A stretch of DNA of 64,000 bases, from positions 67,746,879 to 67,810,878 of the forward strand of contig NC_044990.1 in assembly GCF_008728515.1 (NCBI RefSeq). The letters are read 5' to 3'. The notes beneath the pieces are model-generated. The model was given only the letters and a program-made list of their open reading frames with translations. It ran no database searches and was not told the origin of the DNA. This DNA is from Papio anubis (taxonomy: Eukaryota > Chordata > Mammalia > Primates > Cercopithecidae). Below, piece after piece: positions 1 through 12,150 of the stretch. How positions within the stretch are numbered: position 1 is the first letter of the stretch; the number at the start of each line of letters is the position of its first letter. Made by a program: the position numbers and the translations under genes.

Positions 1-284
1 GGTCAGAGTCCAGAGACAGGACTACCTTTATTTATTTTATTTTAAAAAAGCATGCACATGGCATTTATCATGCTTCAAGGACATCAGTAATAATCTGTAA
101 GTCATAATAAATAGTTAAAACATCACCATAACAACAATGTGAAGTAAATCAAGAGCTTCAAGTAGAGGAGTAGGCACAGGCATATATTGCCTTTAAACAT
201 GCTATACCTGTGTCAGTGGTAGCAAGAATGAAACAGGAGCACTAACTCAGAAACCTGTGCAGAACTCCTGCTTGGACAGAAGTC

Positions 285-337
285 AGGCCGCCTTAGGAAG
301 TGCTGGGATTACAGGTGTGAGCCAGCGCGTCCGGCTC
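285..337 (-). mobile_element. Alu 5'-end fragment
   Basis: About 50 bases match the antisense of the first 40-50 bases of Alu (AGTGCTGGGATTACAGG, then a degenerate GTGAGCCAGCGCGTCCGGC). Neither the rest of the dimer nor a poly(A) tail is present. This is a truncated scrap of an old copy. The flanks show no clear target-site duplication. Confidence 0.8.
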
Positions 338-1582
338 AGAAATTTCTTGTAATCAGCATTACTCACTGGCATTCTCTTAAATAAGCCGTGAAGTACATTT
401 AGGGACATCTACCAACAAGTCTGTCACACCTGGTTTTTCTGCCAGCGACAGAACACATCACAGCTTCTTGGCTGAGTCCATTGTAAAGTAGCTTGTATTT
501 AGGGGGCATGAACAAAATAATTTTCACTGTATCTTTAAATATTGGATTCACACTCAGGAAAGTGAGAATGTCACACTGTGAGACACACAGGAGACAAAAT
601 TGAATGAAGGCAAAGACATGTAACATCTCCCATCTCATTTTCATTCTATGGCATATGCTCATTGAATAAATTAATTCATGAATTGTTTTAAATACTTGTC
701 TCTGTTACATTACCATTTCTTTCATCCTTTCCTGTCTCTCCTTCCAACCTTTCTTTCTTCGTTTCTTCTATTCTTTTTTTGTTGTTGTCTTCTCTTAGTA
801 CATATCTTAAATACATGTACACTAAATACATAACTCATTTGACCTGAAACCCAGCAGTTTCTCTTAAAAATCATTAGTATGTGTAAATAAATTTTTTATT
901 AAGTTTTTTAAATCTCTTCTACTTACCTGAGTAATATCTAATTAACTGAACACTGAGTTCCTAAATCATTGTTATGTGATCAAATAGATACCCATTATCT
1001 ACAAGCTGTCTTTTTGAAAAACAAATTATTTTTCTTCAATCTGAAGTTAATACAGATATAAATGAATTAAAAAACATGTGGTTTATGTATTGATACCTTT
1101 CCTTATTACGACTTCTTTCACCCAACATTTTCCACAATGTGCAAGGAGGCAACTGGAACATGAAACATTAGGATAAAAAAAATGGTGAGCCAGGGAACTG
1201 AACACATTATCTGCATAGACCATATCTTTAGGCAGCTTTGGGATGACTTTTCTAAAAACAAAAAACTTTCCTAAAAAAAACAAAGCTGTCTCATTGTTTC
1301 TCTCTCCACTGTTATAGAGTGTATTTCAACACATTTCAAAGTCTGTGAACTAACAGGATATTACCAAACACAGAGGATACTCACTTTTCTAATTTAGTAA
1401 GGCAAAAAATTCAAAGATTGACTGATTTTTTGGACAACAAAAAGAAAAATGTTATCAAAATCTCAATTTTGGTATTTCTTAAAAATGTATCTAATGCTCT
1501 TTTAAGAATCCAATTTTCATGAGCCCAAGAATTTCCATGTTTGAGTGTACTGTTTGTCTCCTCCTAGTATGGAACAGTTTAT
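338..1582. other. Unrecognised AT-rich sequence
   Basis: I recognise no repeat family or gene. There is a pyrimidine-rich run near 720-790. Short minus-strand open frames at 399-662 and 1083-1283 have no recognisable domain and are no longer than chance allows at this composition. Confidence 0.5.
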
Positions 1583-2749
1583 CTTCATGATTCACTCAAC
1601 AAAGATACATTCTGAAAAGTGTGTCATTAGATGCTTTTGTCATTGTGCAAACATTATAGAGTGTAATTATGCAGACCTAGATAGTATAGGCTACTACACA
1701 CCTAGGCTGTATCTGTATGGTTTAGCCTATTACTCCTAAGCTACAAAGCTGCACAGCATGTTACTGTGTTGAATACTGTAGGCAATTGTAACTATTTGCG
1801 TATCTAAACATATCCAAACACAGAAAAGTTACAATAAAAATATAGCACAAAATACAAATAATGGTGCACCTGTATAGGGCATTTACAATGGGTAGAGCTT
1901 GCAGGACTGGAAGTTGCTCTGGGTGTCAGACAGTGAGGGGTGAGTGAATGTGAATGCCTAGGACATTACTGTACACTACTATAGACTTTATAAACACTGT
2001 ATACTTAGGATACACAAAATGTATTTAATTTTTTTCTTCAATAATAAATTAAACTTAGCTCATTTAAACTGTTCTTACTTTATAAACTTTAAAACTTTTT
2101 TTTAAAACTTTTGCCTCTTTTGTAACAACTCAGCTTGAAACAAATTATACAACTTTACAAAAATATTTTTTCTTTATATTCCTATTCTTATTTTTGTATT
2201 TAAAATAATTTTAAACTGTTTTGTTAAAAATTAAGACCCAAACACATACATTAGCCTAGGCCCACATAGGGTCAGAATCATCATTACCACTGTCTTCCAT
2301 CAGCACATCTTGCCCCACTGGAAGGTCTTCAGGGACCATAATAGGTATGGAGCTGTCATCTCCTGTGATAATAATGCTTCCTTCTGGAATACCACCTGAA
2401 GCTGTTTTACAGTTCACAATTTTTATAAGTAGAAGGAGTGCACTATAAAATAAAAATAAAATATGCTAAATACGTAAACTAGTAACATTATCGTTTATTA
2501 CCATTATCAAGTATTGTGGACTGTCCATGATCTCATGTGTCCTGTTTTTATACCACTGGCAGAACAATAGGTTTATTAACACCAGCATCACCACCACAAA
2601 CACGTGAGTAATGGATTGTGCTACAAAATTAAGATGGCTATGATGTCTCAAGGTGTTTGGAATTTTTCAGCTACATCGTAACCTTATGAGACCACCATTG
2701 TATATACAGTCCCTGCTTGACTGAAACGTCATTATGCAGCATATGACTG
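1583..2749 (-). mobile_element. Tigger/MER2-type DNA transposon relic
   Basis: The left 200 bases match the MER2/Tigger terminal region, including CTACTACACACCTAGGCT and a CAGCATGTTACTGT motif. The right end closes with an inverted terminal match (GAAACGTCATTATGC...ATGACTGT). The interior at about 2225-2420, read on the minus strand, holds a degenerate acidic C-terminal coding stretch of the kind seen in longer Tigger3/4-like copies (a run resembling VPEDLPVGQDV). It is therefore longer than the roughly 350-bp MER2 MITE but far shorter than an autonomous Tigger. Stops and indels show it is dead. The exact subfamily is uncertain. Confidence 0.72.
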
Positions 2750-3287
2750 TGTGAATGGGCCATCAACAGGCCTAATCTACCGATTTATGGCCTTTCTCCC
2801 TTAGCAAAAGTAGTAGCAAGAATTTACCTTTACATAAAGCATTTAATATAAATTATATGTAAAAATACAATCAAATATATAAGCACATAGTGGAACTCAT
2901 TGACCAATCACGAGCATGATAAGAATTCTGCAACTAACAATAGTGAGTTGCCAGTGAGGCAAAATATACTTCCAAATCCTAAATTGAACCAATGATATCC
3001 AAGAAACTTGATATTAGATAAATGATAGAATAACCTTAGCTCAGGTATCTTTTCTAATTATAAAAATAATGCAAATTATGTAGAAAAAATATTTTTGTTG
3101 TAATTATGTATTGAACTTTTATTTTTGCTTTCTGTTTGGACTACTGAATTATACTGTGTTGTAGTTTTGGAAAAGCTCTCAAACTGTGTGTTCCCTGTGA
3201 TCTCACACCAACACAACTACATAGAAGACTTCTGTGACCTCAAAATATGTAGTGATATCTTCCCACCAGCAAGCAAGAAATCAGTTT
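2750..3287. other. Unrecognised AT-rich sequence
   Basis: Intervening DNA between the Tigger relic and the next LTR. I see no repeat family, coding potential or structured element. Confidence 0.5.
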
Positions 3288-3980
3288 TGTAGTGGACACC
3301 AACTGGGTTTCCTCCATTCAATTCCAACAATATCTACCTGGAGATAATGTCAGATCCCACAGACTGGGGTCTCAGTCCCCCAAACTGACCCTTCTTCAGA
3401 CACCAGTAACAAGTGTAAGCCTCCACAACTTCTGACCAACTGGCTTCAAGTTAGGGTTCCTACAACCCCTTCTTTATGTTTGATTAATTTACTGGAGCAG
3501 TTCACAGGACTCAGAGAAGCACTGATGTTTCCCAGTTTATTCTAGAGGATATTCTAAAAGATAAAGATGCAGAGATGCACAGGGCAAATATGGGGGACAG
3601 GGCAGCACTTACATGTCACCTCTGGGTGCGCCGCCCTCCAGGAACCTTCATGGGTTTGGTTATCAGGAGGCACTCTGAACCCAGTCCTCCTGGGTTTGCA
3701 TGGAAGCTTCATGATGGCAGCATCCTTCTCCAAGGGTATGGGGCAGGTTCTTCTCTAGAATGGGAGTCTTATGACCTGCAATCGGAAAGGCAGGCCGGGG
3801 AAGTTTAAAGTCCTGCTATGGGGCAGGTGAAAGGAGGGCAGGAGAAGGTCAGAAAGATTCTCATTCCTGAGGCCTGCTCCTGAGGCCAGGCACACAAAAC
3901 ATTATAACAAAAGACAATTATAACAAGGAACCAGGAACCGGGAAAGAAAAAACAATGTTATGTATATATCCTTACACCAC
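3288..3980 (-). mobile_element. Ancient ERV solo LTR (MER21-like), minus strand
   Basis: A GC-richer block of about 690 bases. Its motifs are those I associate with MER21-type ERVL LTRs: a GGAGCAGTTCACAGGACTCA region, CAGTTTATTCTAGAGGATAT, GGGTGCGCCGCCCTCC and CCAGGAACCGGGAAAG. On the minus strand an AATAAA poly(A) signal lies at 3536-3541, fitting minus orientation with U5 to the left. Boundaries are approximate and I found no target-site duplication. Plus-strand open frames at 3567-3808 are shadows of the LTR. The LTR assignment is fairly safe; the family name is tentative. Confidence 0.55.
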
Positions 3981-4019
3981 AATTGCATTATATTTTCTCA
4001 GTTATTTTCAAGAGAACTC

Positions 4020-4140
4020 CATTTGTTAGGTACAATTATATTTACGTTATATAAAAAGAAGCTACAGCAGAGACTTAAGCAATTTACTCAAGGACACACA
4101 ACTGTTAAATATTAAAGAAGTAAAACCAAGAAAAGTACTG
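4020..4140 (+). mobile_element. MIR SINE fragment
   Basis: The segment around 4070-4120 (GACTTAAGCAATTTACTCAAGG, then an ACACACAACTG run) follows the MIR core, where a GGTTAAGTAACTTGCCCAAGG-like run is followed by CACACAGCT. It is strongly diverged, as expected for this mammal-wide family. Confidence 0.55.
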
Positions 4141-4779
4141 GGATTAAAGTACTCACAAATTTAACCACAGTAATTATTCAATATTTATTTGCTTCTTTTA
4201 GTATATTAACATTCTGGCCTTCTTTCTATCCTTTTTATCTCCATAGCTCTGGCTCCCTCATATTTTTCTTCAATGTATGTATTTTAAAATGTGCGATTAT
4301 AAACCATCTTAAAAGTTGCGTAATCATGTTTTGTTCTTAATGTGTAAAAATCTGCTAAAACATTTTTCAAAGGTTTCTGGTGATATTTATATTAAACCCT
4401 TAGAGAGAAATTAATTGAGATTTGGCTTTTTAAAAATATCTTCAAATCTCTCTTTAAATATTTTAATTATTTACACATAACTTGTCTATCACAGACTGTT
4501 ATAATAGCGTATAGTATTTATTTTAATATATATGAATAATATATACAATATATGTAATATGTGCAATAAATTTTATACATTATATGTTATACATTATAGC
4601 GTATAATATATAAGTATCAAATAAAATGAATTGTAAAAATTTGCATGCATACAATAACTGTTTTATCTATTATACCAGAAAATCCTACACATGTATGATA
4701 TTGCCTGTTTCATTCATTCTCACCAATGTTGTTATTTTGTCTTTGACTTAATTTTGAATTTTATGAAAGGCATGTTTGT
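4141..4779. other. AT-rich sequence with TA-rich core
   Basis: No family recognised. A TA-rich, partly self-complementary tract occupies about 4500-4620. Confidence 0.5.
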
Positions 4780-5112
4780 TGATATGATTTGGGTTTGTGT
4801 CCCCCGCCTGGTGGAAGGTGATTGAATCATGGGCCGATTTCCGCCTTGCTGTTCTTGTGATAGTGAGCCCTCACGAGATCTTGTAGTTTAAAAGTGTGTA
4901 GCACCTCCCGCTTCACTCTCTTCCTCCTGCTCTGGCCATGTAAGATGTGCCTGCTTCCCCTTCACATTCTGCCATGATTGTTAGTTTCCTGAGGCCTCCC
5001 CGCCATGCTTCCTGTACAGCCTGTGGAACTGTGAGCCAACTAAACCTCTTTTCCTTATAAATTACCTAGTCTCAGGTAGTTCTTTATAGCAGTATGAGAA
5101 TGGACTAATACC
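4780..5112 (+). mobile_element. MSTA/MSTB-type MaLR solo LTR
   Basis: The sequence begins TGATATGATTTGGGTTTGTG and ends GGACTAATACC. In between it has the MST features TTTAAAAGTGTGTAGCACCT, TTCTGCCATGATTGT, GTGAGCCAACTAAACCTC and TTCCTTATAAATTACC. The stretch after GTGTCCCC is deleted, giving 333 bases rather than about 430. A 5-bp target duplication TTTGT flanks it (4775-4779 and 5113-5117), so the ends are original and it is a solo LTR. Confidence 0.85.
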
Positions 5113-7362
5113 TTTGTCTTAAAAACAGAAAGTATTCGTAAGAGTGAAGTTAAAATAATATAAACAATAAAAGTTTAGATATTCGGAAAACGTGTCTGTG
5201 CATAGAAAATTAACACTTTTTAGCATTTTAAATTTATTTTGTACAACATAAGCACGAAATCATACTTCATATACTGTTTTGTAAAATGAATTTCAAATAT
5301 TTTATATATTGTTTAATTAAATGAAAAAGTCAAAACCAAAATATAGAAGACATTTTTCATGCATTACACAGATTAATGAAAAAATCCATTATTGAAGACT
5401 GAGGTATCTTGCCCCATTCTCCTCCTCTATCAACCCATGTCATCATGTTGTATTCATCATATACATGAATGACTTTATAATCTTACTGCAAATACAATAA
5501 ACCCGTAAATTATATTTCCACTAAGTTTACATCATCTCGCTGATCATACTTTATCATCTTCCTGAAACAATGTTTGATATTGATGGTGGTGGGTGAAAAC
5601 TTTTCCTATGTTTGAACTCTGTTCAAAATTAATAATATAAAAATACAAACTAAGATGATGATTGAAATGCAATATTACATTAACTCAGGGCTCTAGTTTT
5701 AGCCCCATTGAAAAATGTGCTGAGGTGTTAGAACCACTCCAGATTTACCCAGTGATGGACTGAGAAAGTGAAAAATATCTCCCTGCCTGTGATTGAGGAA
5801 AGTGGGTTAATCCTTTCCCTAGTTTATTTAAACAGTTGTGCATTATTGACATGAAAAATCAATCATCAGGTCCAATGCAAGAGAAGTGATAGTCACAAGA
5901 AGTGATGAGTAGTGAGCAATAACATATATTAGCCTATGCCAGCATACAAGTACAGATACATGAAAATTAGAATTTCAACATCAAATAATGCCCTCTGAAT
6001 ACAGCATTAAAAAATAAGTGGATGGCCAAAACTTTTCTCAACATCTTAAGTGATTGCCCGCCTATTATTAAAAGTCATTTTATATTTCCTCTTGTGGGTA
6101 AAAATATTGTTGAAAGTTTCTCAATTGTGGCTAATGATTGTGTTTTGGAATGAGGGAAATAACAGTGTCTAGAGTGTCATTCATTTGCACGTGACTTAAG
6201 AAAAGAAAGATAAAAAATATTCTTGGACATATCATAAAACTCAAGTCAAGAAAAATGGTTGAATATCAAGGACAAATGTACATAGGACCCAGTTTGTTGT
6301 CTGTATTTCTCTCTGTGACTTCCCCTGTCTTAGCTCTCATCCTTTCTTTTTTGTTTTTGTTTGCTTGTTTGTTTTGTTTTTTCTTTTTCTGGGTTCTGGA
6401 ACTCTTTTCTACTTTATACAATAGTAAAGTACACAAGTTATCCTCAAAGCTTTGCATCTGACAAGCCAAGATACCAAATTCTCTGAATCCTTGTTTGAAA
6501 AGTTCTTATTTAGAACTCTGATTTATTATAGGACAGTAGCCACCAATTGCAGATGGCAAAAACACTTTGCAAGTAAACTAGCAGGTAATGAAGAGAGAAA
6601 AAGGGCAAAGTCAGGAAAAGTTGTACTGTGCAGATAATGTCGTTGTTTGCATGAAAATCTGATATCGGATAATCAAAGCATAAATTCAGTCTTACCACTT
6701 ACACTCTTGTTGCCACAAATGACTTTCAATAATATTGAATGCATTGCAATGATTCCACATAAAATGCAATTACATGCCTAAATAACACAATCCAAATGAA
6801 TATCCAACTGTAGCAACTAGAGGGGTTGAGGGGTGGCTACTATTGTGAGTTCACACACTTACTTCGGCATTAAGTCTAATGGTTCCGCAAACTAAGGTCT
6901 TAATGATGATATCTTACTACCATCAAGTACCATGTATGCAATAGGCAGTTAAAGGAAGATTGCTCATAACTTTCATATTCACCAAACGGGGAACTGAATA
7001 GCAGTTTTGCAATGGTCTTTAGGCTAGAAAATATATTAAGTGGTTAAGGGCTCTGATGTACATAAGAGAAGTAACAGTCAACAGACACAATTTATTGACC
7101 TCCTCCTATTATTTTTTTAATAATCAATATATTGAGAAGAATAGCTAATTGTAGCTTATTTTGCCTTAATTGACTAATTTCTGTTTATGTAGATTCCTGC
7201 ATCTAGCCTTTTCCAAAAGGATAATATTAACAATCTCTTGTTCATCACACTTGGTGTTTTTTTGGACTCATAACTCTTTTAAACATCAATTGATTTATTT
7301 ATTTCACATTGTGGGCTTTATTAACACTGAATTTCATAATTATTCCTTAAACATACTATTTG
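5113..7362. other. Unrecognised AT-rich sequence
   Basis: More than 2 kb with no repeat family I can name. It contains a TTTG/TTTTG-rich stretch at about 6345-6395. Short opposing open frames around 6255-6698 overlap one another and show no domain. Confidence 0.5.
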
Positions 7363-7375
7363 AATCCCCCAAATA

Positions 7376-7671
7376 TGTTTTTTTTGAGACAGAATTTCAC
7401 TCTTGTTGCCCAGGCTGGAGTGCAGTGGCATGATCTTGGCTCACTGCAACCTCCACCTCCTGGGTTCAAGCAATTCTGTCTCAGCATCCCGAGTAGCTGG
7501 GATTACAGGCTCCAGCCACCACGCCTGGCTAATCTTTTGTATTTTTTTTTAGTGGAGATGGGGTTTCATCATGTTGGCCAGACTGGTCTAGAAATCCCGA
7601 CTTCAGGTGATCCACTCGCCTCAGCCTCCCAAAGTGCTGGGATTAAAGGCATGAACCACTGTGCCTGGCCA
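7376..7671 (-). mobile_element. Full-length Alu (AluS-like), antisense
   Basis: A complete antisense Alu dimer. It starts with a short T-run and GAGACAGAATTTCACTCTTG, has the central T-rich linker at about 7535-7550, and ends in CACTGTGCCTGGCC. It is flanked by a 12-bp target duplication with one mismatch (AATCCCCCAAAT at 7363-7374, AATCCCTCAAAT at 7672-7683). Plus-strand open frames over it are the familiar Alu antisense reading, not genes. Confidence 0.92.
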
Positions 7672-7683
7672 AATCCCTCAAAT

Positions 7684-8297
7684 TCTTAAAACCACTATCC
7701 AAAGCTGAGGTATATGCTTTAAGTTTTTATTGTTAGTGGAAAATCTTGCTTTTATTGTCATCTTACCAAGCCATAAAAAATTACTTCAAAGGGCATGGAT
7801 CTAAACAACTTTAAAAGATATGTTTATCTGGTATGACTAATATTCCTTGTGAAGTGTCATCACAAAGATCAATATGCATTGTAATTTAACATTCTTTAAT
7901 CATAGTGGAAAAATACACAAGGACTTGTCAGGGTGAGATGTAGCACAACTTGGAAGTAGTTTTCAGATCATTTTGTGCCCACTCCTGAGGCTCCCCTGAG
8001 ATATCTTAATTCAAATGCATAGGTGTCCATAATTTCCTAGCAAGCATTGTAATTTCAGGTTTAAATGCTATGTAGCAGTGTTTCATCATGTTTCGTGATT
8101 ATCCGAGTCTTTTTTTTTTTTTTTTTTAGATCAGTGATTCTATCTAAAAGTCTTCCCACCTAACAAAATCACTGATTGTTTGCTTTGACTATTTCAAATC
8201 AAGGCATGGAGGACGGATGTTTCTCTTCTGTGATGACTTCTTAAAGGCTAAAATTTTCAGAAAAGAAGGTCTAAATAAGTAATACCATACAAGCTCG
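7684..8297. other. Unique sequence with a T-run
   Basis: No repeat family recognised. It includes a T homopolymer of about 20 at 8110-8129. Confidence 0.5.
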
Positions 8298-8336
<39 letters not shown>

Positions 8337-8339
8337 TTT
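8298..8339. repeat. (TTTA)n microsatellite
   Basis: About ten near-perfect TTTA units derived from the tail of the adjoining antisense Alu. A likely length-variable locus. Confidence 0.95.
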
Positions 8340-8617
8340 GAGATGGAGTCTCGCTTTGTCACCAGGCTGGAATGCAGTGGCGTGATCTCGGCTCCCTGCA
8401 ACCTCTACAGTGAGGTTCAAGCAATTCTCTTGCCACAACCTCCTGAGTAGCTGGGATTACAGGCACCCGCCACCACACCTGGTTAATTTTTATATTTTTA
8501 GTAGAGATGGGGTTTCACCATGTTGGCCAGGATGGTCTTGCTCTCCTGACCTCATAATGTGCCCGCCTCAGCCTCCCAAAGTGCCAGGATTACAGGCGTG
8601 AGCCACCGCACCCAGCC
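8298..8617 (-). mobile_element. Alu, antisense, with TTTA-repeat tail
   Basis: The antisense Alu body spans about 8340-8617 (GAGATGGAGTCTCGCTTTGT to CCACCGCACCCAGCC). The region equivalent to the poly(A) tail has become a microsatellite of about ten TTTA units at 8298-8339. Left and right halves are both present. I could not define a target duplication. Confidence 0.92.
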
Positions 8618-8651
8618 ATATTGTATTTTTATAATTAAAAAAGGTACAAGA

Positions 8652-9130
8652 TGTTGTATTAATCAAGGTTTGATAAACAAACAGAACCAATAGAATATAT
8701 GTGTGTATTTATGTATGTTCGTACATGTCTGTGTGCATATATCAATATATGGATATATACATAGAGAGATTTATTATAAGGAAATGGTTCTCCTGATTGT
8801 ACATGCTTGCTAGTCCAAAATCTGCAGAGAATAGCAGCAGGCTGGAGATCCCAAGGAAGAGTTGATGTCGAGGATCCTGTCTCCAGAAGGTTGACTGCAG
8901 GGAGATTTTTCACTTCCTCAGGAAATTTCTGTCTTTTTTTCTCTTAAATCTTTTGACTAATTGGTTGAGGCCCACCTATATTATGAAGAATAATCTGCTT
9001 TATTCAAAGTCTACTGACTTAAATATTAGTCTTATCTAAAAAATACCTTCACTAACAACATTTAGACTAATGTTTGATTAAATATTTTGATACAGCCTAG
9101 CCACATTGACACATAAAATTATAGTAGTAT
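8652..9130 (-). mobile_element. MLT2-type ERVL LTR, antisense
   Basis: In antisense it follows the MLT2 pattern: TGTATTAATCAAGG at the left, AACAGAACCAATAGAATATAT, then AGAGAGATTTATTATAAGGA (minus-strand poly(A) region), AGTCCAAAATCTGCAG, GAGATCCCAAGGAAGAGTTGATG, and the right end TAGCCACATTGACACATAAAATTA. Length is about 480 bases. I see no internal ERVL sequence on either side, so it is a solo LTR. The TG/TA-rich stretch at 8698-8765 is an expanded part of the LTR. Confidence 0.7.
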
Positions 9131-10559
9131 AAATTTGCTAAGTAATATAAATCTCAGATATTTCATCTCAAAATCTCAAAACACTTGATGATCGACACCC
9201 AAAGTATCTATGAAATTTGTATTGCTACCATGCTTTTACAGTTGCTGAAAATGAAGAAAAGAAACTATTCTGGTTTTTAAGGTGTAAAACTTAATCAAAA
9301 TCACTGAGACTAAATTTACTGGCTAAGTTATACTTGCAAATGGAAAGAAAATGAAAAGAAACAGTTGTGTTCCAGGTACTTTGTCTTCCGTAGTCTGTTA
9401 CCAAAGAGATTTTTAAGAGCTCCAGAAATCTGTTCTACTACAAAAATAATGTCAAAGGGCTTCTGTAAAATAACCATTAAAAATGTACAGAAGAAATCTA
9501 TAAATTCTTAATATTATAGGGAACTTCACCAAACTGATAGTATAGAAAAATGCCCATCTTCCTGGGTCTTAATATTGGAAGAAGCTGGATTCTCTTAGGA
9601 CTCAATACAATATAACTGCTCTGAGCATATCCCCCGATTGCCCAAGAATCACCCAGAAATAATAGCTGATTCTGTCATTTCTGAGCAAGACAGTCTTGAG
9701 AACCCCTCAACATCTATTTAGGCTTGTTACTCAATTCTACCTCCCAGTAATGTCTGCCATAATTACTTTTCTTAGAAGCTGGAGAGCAGAGCAGAGATAA
9801 AGCTTTCTTGTTTTATAATAAAGATTGTGTTTTGTCTTTCCATATTACATAATCTTTCTGTACTCAAATATGTTAAGCTGAGGATGTGCTGTTTCAAGAT
9901 ACAGAATCACATCTACTTGAAATAGCTTAATAATTTTGTCCAGCCCAGAATATTGTAGAAGACAGAATTCATATTTTTTAATCAAAATAAAAATAAATCA
10001 GAATATTTTAAGTTTCTGTCATTTAGCTGAATACATGTAACTTCAGTAATTCCAGTTCAGAGTGCACATATGTGCTTTCTACTTCCCTCATTAGATATTT
10101 TAATGTGAATACATGATCTGATCTGATAATTGTGTAAGGTTTTTAAGTTTTTATAATTTCCATCCCTTCATCTTGCATCTACCTAATAATAGTCTCTTGG
10201 TCACTCAGTGAAAACAATTTAACTTGCTAAAATTCAGAATGTATTTCTTCTCTCCTACATTTTTTTCAGCTGCACTGATTTGTTGGCTTACAAATTTATC
10301 ACTGTTTCAATTCCTTCCACACTGATCTTCAAATTCAATGCTACATTTAAGAATTTTCCTGTGGTAGAGGCAGCATTCTTAATGGGGCAAATGGAGTGCT
10401 TTCATTGTTTTGAGGAGAAACTTCATTGTATTTACAAAACCTCTAGGTCCTTTTCACAGAGAAGAGTCAGAAACCGATTATATTTATTACACCTGATATT
10501 CTATCCTGTGTTTTCTTGTTGTTTTTTTCTGATCTGCATATCGTAGCAATTTCAGTCAA
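9131..10559. other. Unrecognised AT-rich sequence
   Basis: About 1.4 kb with no recognisable family. A plus-strand open frame at 10280-10546 (88 codons) has no motif I recognise and no supporting features. Confidence 0.5.
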
Positions 10560-11220
10560 ATTACCAAGCTAGGGATTTTGCCTGAAGTTCTCGTCTGGGC
10601 AGTAAAAATGGCAGACAGAATTGGAAAAGGTATCATCTAGAACTTTCCAGGATATATTGATGCAGGAGCCACAAAAATTGTGCCCATAGTTGATGACCAA
10701 TGAGTCTTTCAAGTAATCCAGAAGGATGGCCAGCTAAACTTCTCTTGGAGGTTTGCAAGGGCTGTCACAAATTCTACTAAGCCATGACCAAAGGTGGTGG
10801 ACTACGGAAAGCAAGGCCTCCCTCTCTAGAGCTCAAGACTGAGTGAAAATGAGTGTCTCCCCAGAAACCTCAAAGACTGACTGGCTGTAGGTTTCACTGG
10901 TCCTACCAAAGTCTCATTTAGGCTTGCATGTCCATCACATATCAGACCACCTAACGTTAAGTACGATGACTTTCTTCAAGAAAGTAGCCAGAGGTCCAAG
11001 AAAGTAATCATTTCTTTACAATCTAGACATCTAAGTAACACTAACTTTAGCCGGTAGTGGGACAAACTGATTGCCTGGAGTAAATGGCTCAGAGACTTTG
11101 GCCTGAGGTTGTGCAGAAGCCTCTGAGTTATGTTCAGCCCAGGAATGGTGAAACCCCAACACGCCCCTGAGGATGCGTTTCTGCAAAAAAGGTGAACACG
11201 GAGTCCACACCATGATTGAG
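10560..11220. other. Unidentified GC-richer block (old LTR or pseudogene?)
   Basis: This stretch is clearly richer in G and C than its flanks and lacks long A/T runs. I do not recognise it. A minus-strand open frame at 11031-11213 (60 codons) contains a readable Pro/Gln-rich end (TPGNQFVPLPAKVSVT), but no further frame continues it at useful length. It could be a decayed processed pseudogene on the minus strand, an old LTR, or ordinary unique sequence. No poly(A) tail or duplication is evident. Confidence 0.35.
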
Positions 11221-11260
11221 GATTGCCCTGGAAGTAGCCTCTATAGTCTTTTGAAAATCA

Positions 11261-11324
11261 CGCGCGCACACACACACACACACAAGCACACACACACACA
11301 TACACTACTCACACACACAAACAC
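11261..11324. repeat. (CA)n microsatellite
   Basis: Interrupted CA/GC repeat (CGCGCGCACACA..., with AAGC and TACT interruptions). Confidence 0.95.
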
Positions 11325-11634
11325 AATACAACTAAACCATGTAAACCTGAAACTAAATTCAGCCACAATCTTCAGAGAAAGAAGTTTGCCACCTTTGCTT
11401 TATCCTTGACCTGCTTTAGTCTATTGCCAAAAGTAAACCAGATCAATTGGATTAAAACATGTCATGTTGCTCTTCCATGCCCATGATATTTAGTGTGGCC
11501 ATTGATCCAAAAATACATTCCGGAGACAGATTCTAGAACTACTGAATCAGAAATTCTAGAGAGAGAGCTCTGCAGTATTTTTGACAGCCCTTTCAGGTAA
11601 TTTTAATGCAACTAAATGTTGACAGCCATTGCTC

Positions 11635-12150
11635 TCCACAAAATACTGCAATGAGTTCCTCATAGTTAAACATCCTTACAATGCTCTAGAACTTCATATT
11701 TTTTCTTCTCATAGTTTTTCTCTGCTTGTTAACCTCTTTCGATGCACTGCTTTGTTGGCTGTTTGTTCCTTAAATAAACCATTTTCCATAACATCTCCTT
11801 ACATTGTACTTTTTCTTTCCATTGCCTAATGTTTTCCCCAGAGATCCACATTCTTCAGTAGGCCACCTCTTGACTTCAGTGTCACCCTTCCAGTGAGTCC
11901 CTTTTTACTCCATGCCTAAAATTTACACCTTCCCACTGAGTATCTCTATCACTCCTTGTTGAAGATTAATACTCATCACTACTTACCATGTTCTATTTTC
12001 ATTTAATTTAATTTTCCTGGTAATTGTCTACTCCCTAGAATAGATCCTGAGGTCTGAGATCCTTGAAAACAGATGTGTGTTTGTTGTTTTTCACTGGTTC
12101 ATTTTTGAGGTCCAAGAATATCTAGTAATGGCATGGAAATGCATGATAAA
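11635..12150 (+). mobile_element. L2 LINE 3' region
   Basis: The order of degenerate L2 motifs is readable: TACTGCAATGAGTTCCTC near the left, a CCACCTCTTGACTTCAGTGTC-like stretch, then TACCATGTTCTATTTTCATTT, GTCTACTCCCTAGAATAGA and GTTCATTTTTGAGGTCCAAG at the right. The sense of the element is plus. Heavy divergence fits L2. No coding frame survives. Confidence 0.65.

Noticed and set aside
399..662. 87-codon minus-strand frame as a possible exon
   Set aside because: No recognisable domain, splice context or codon bias; length is compatible with chance.
7360..7689. 109-codon open frame with an ordered, protein-like sequence
   Set aside because: This is the well-known translation of antisense Alu.
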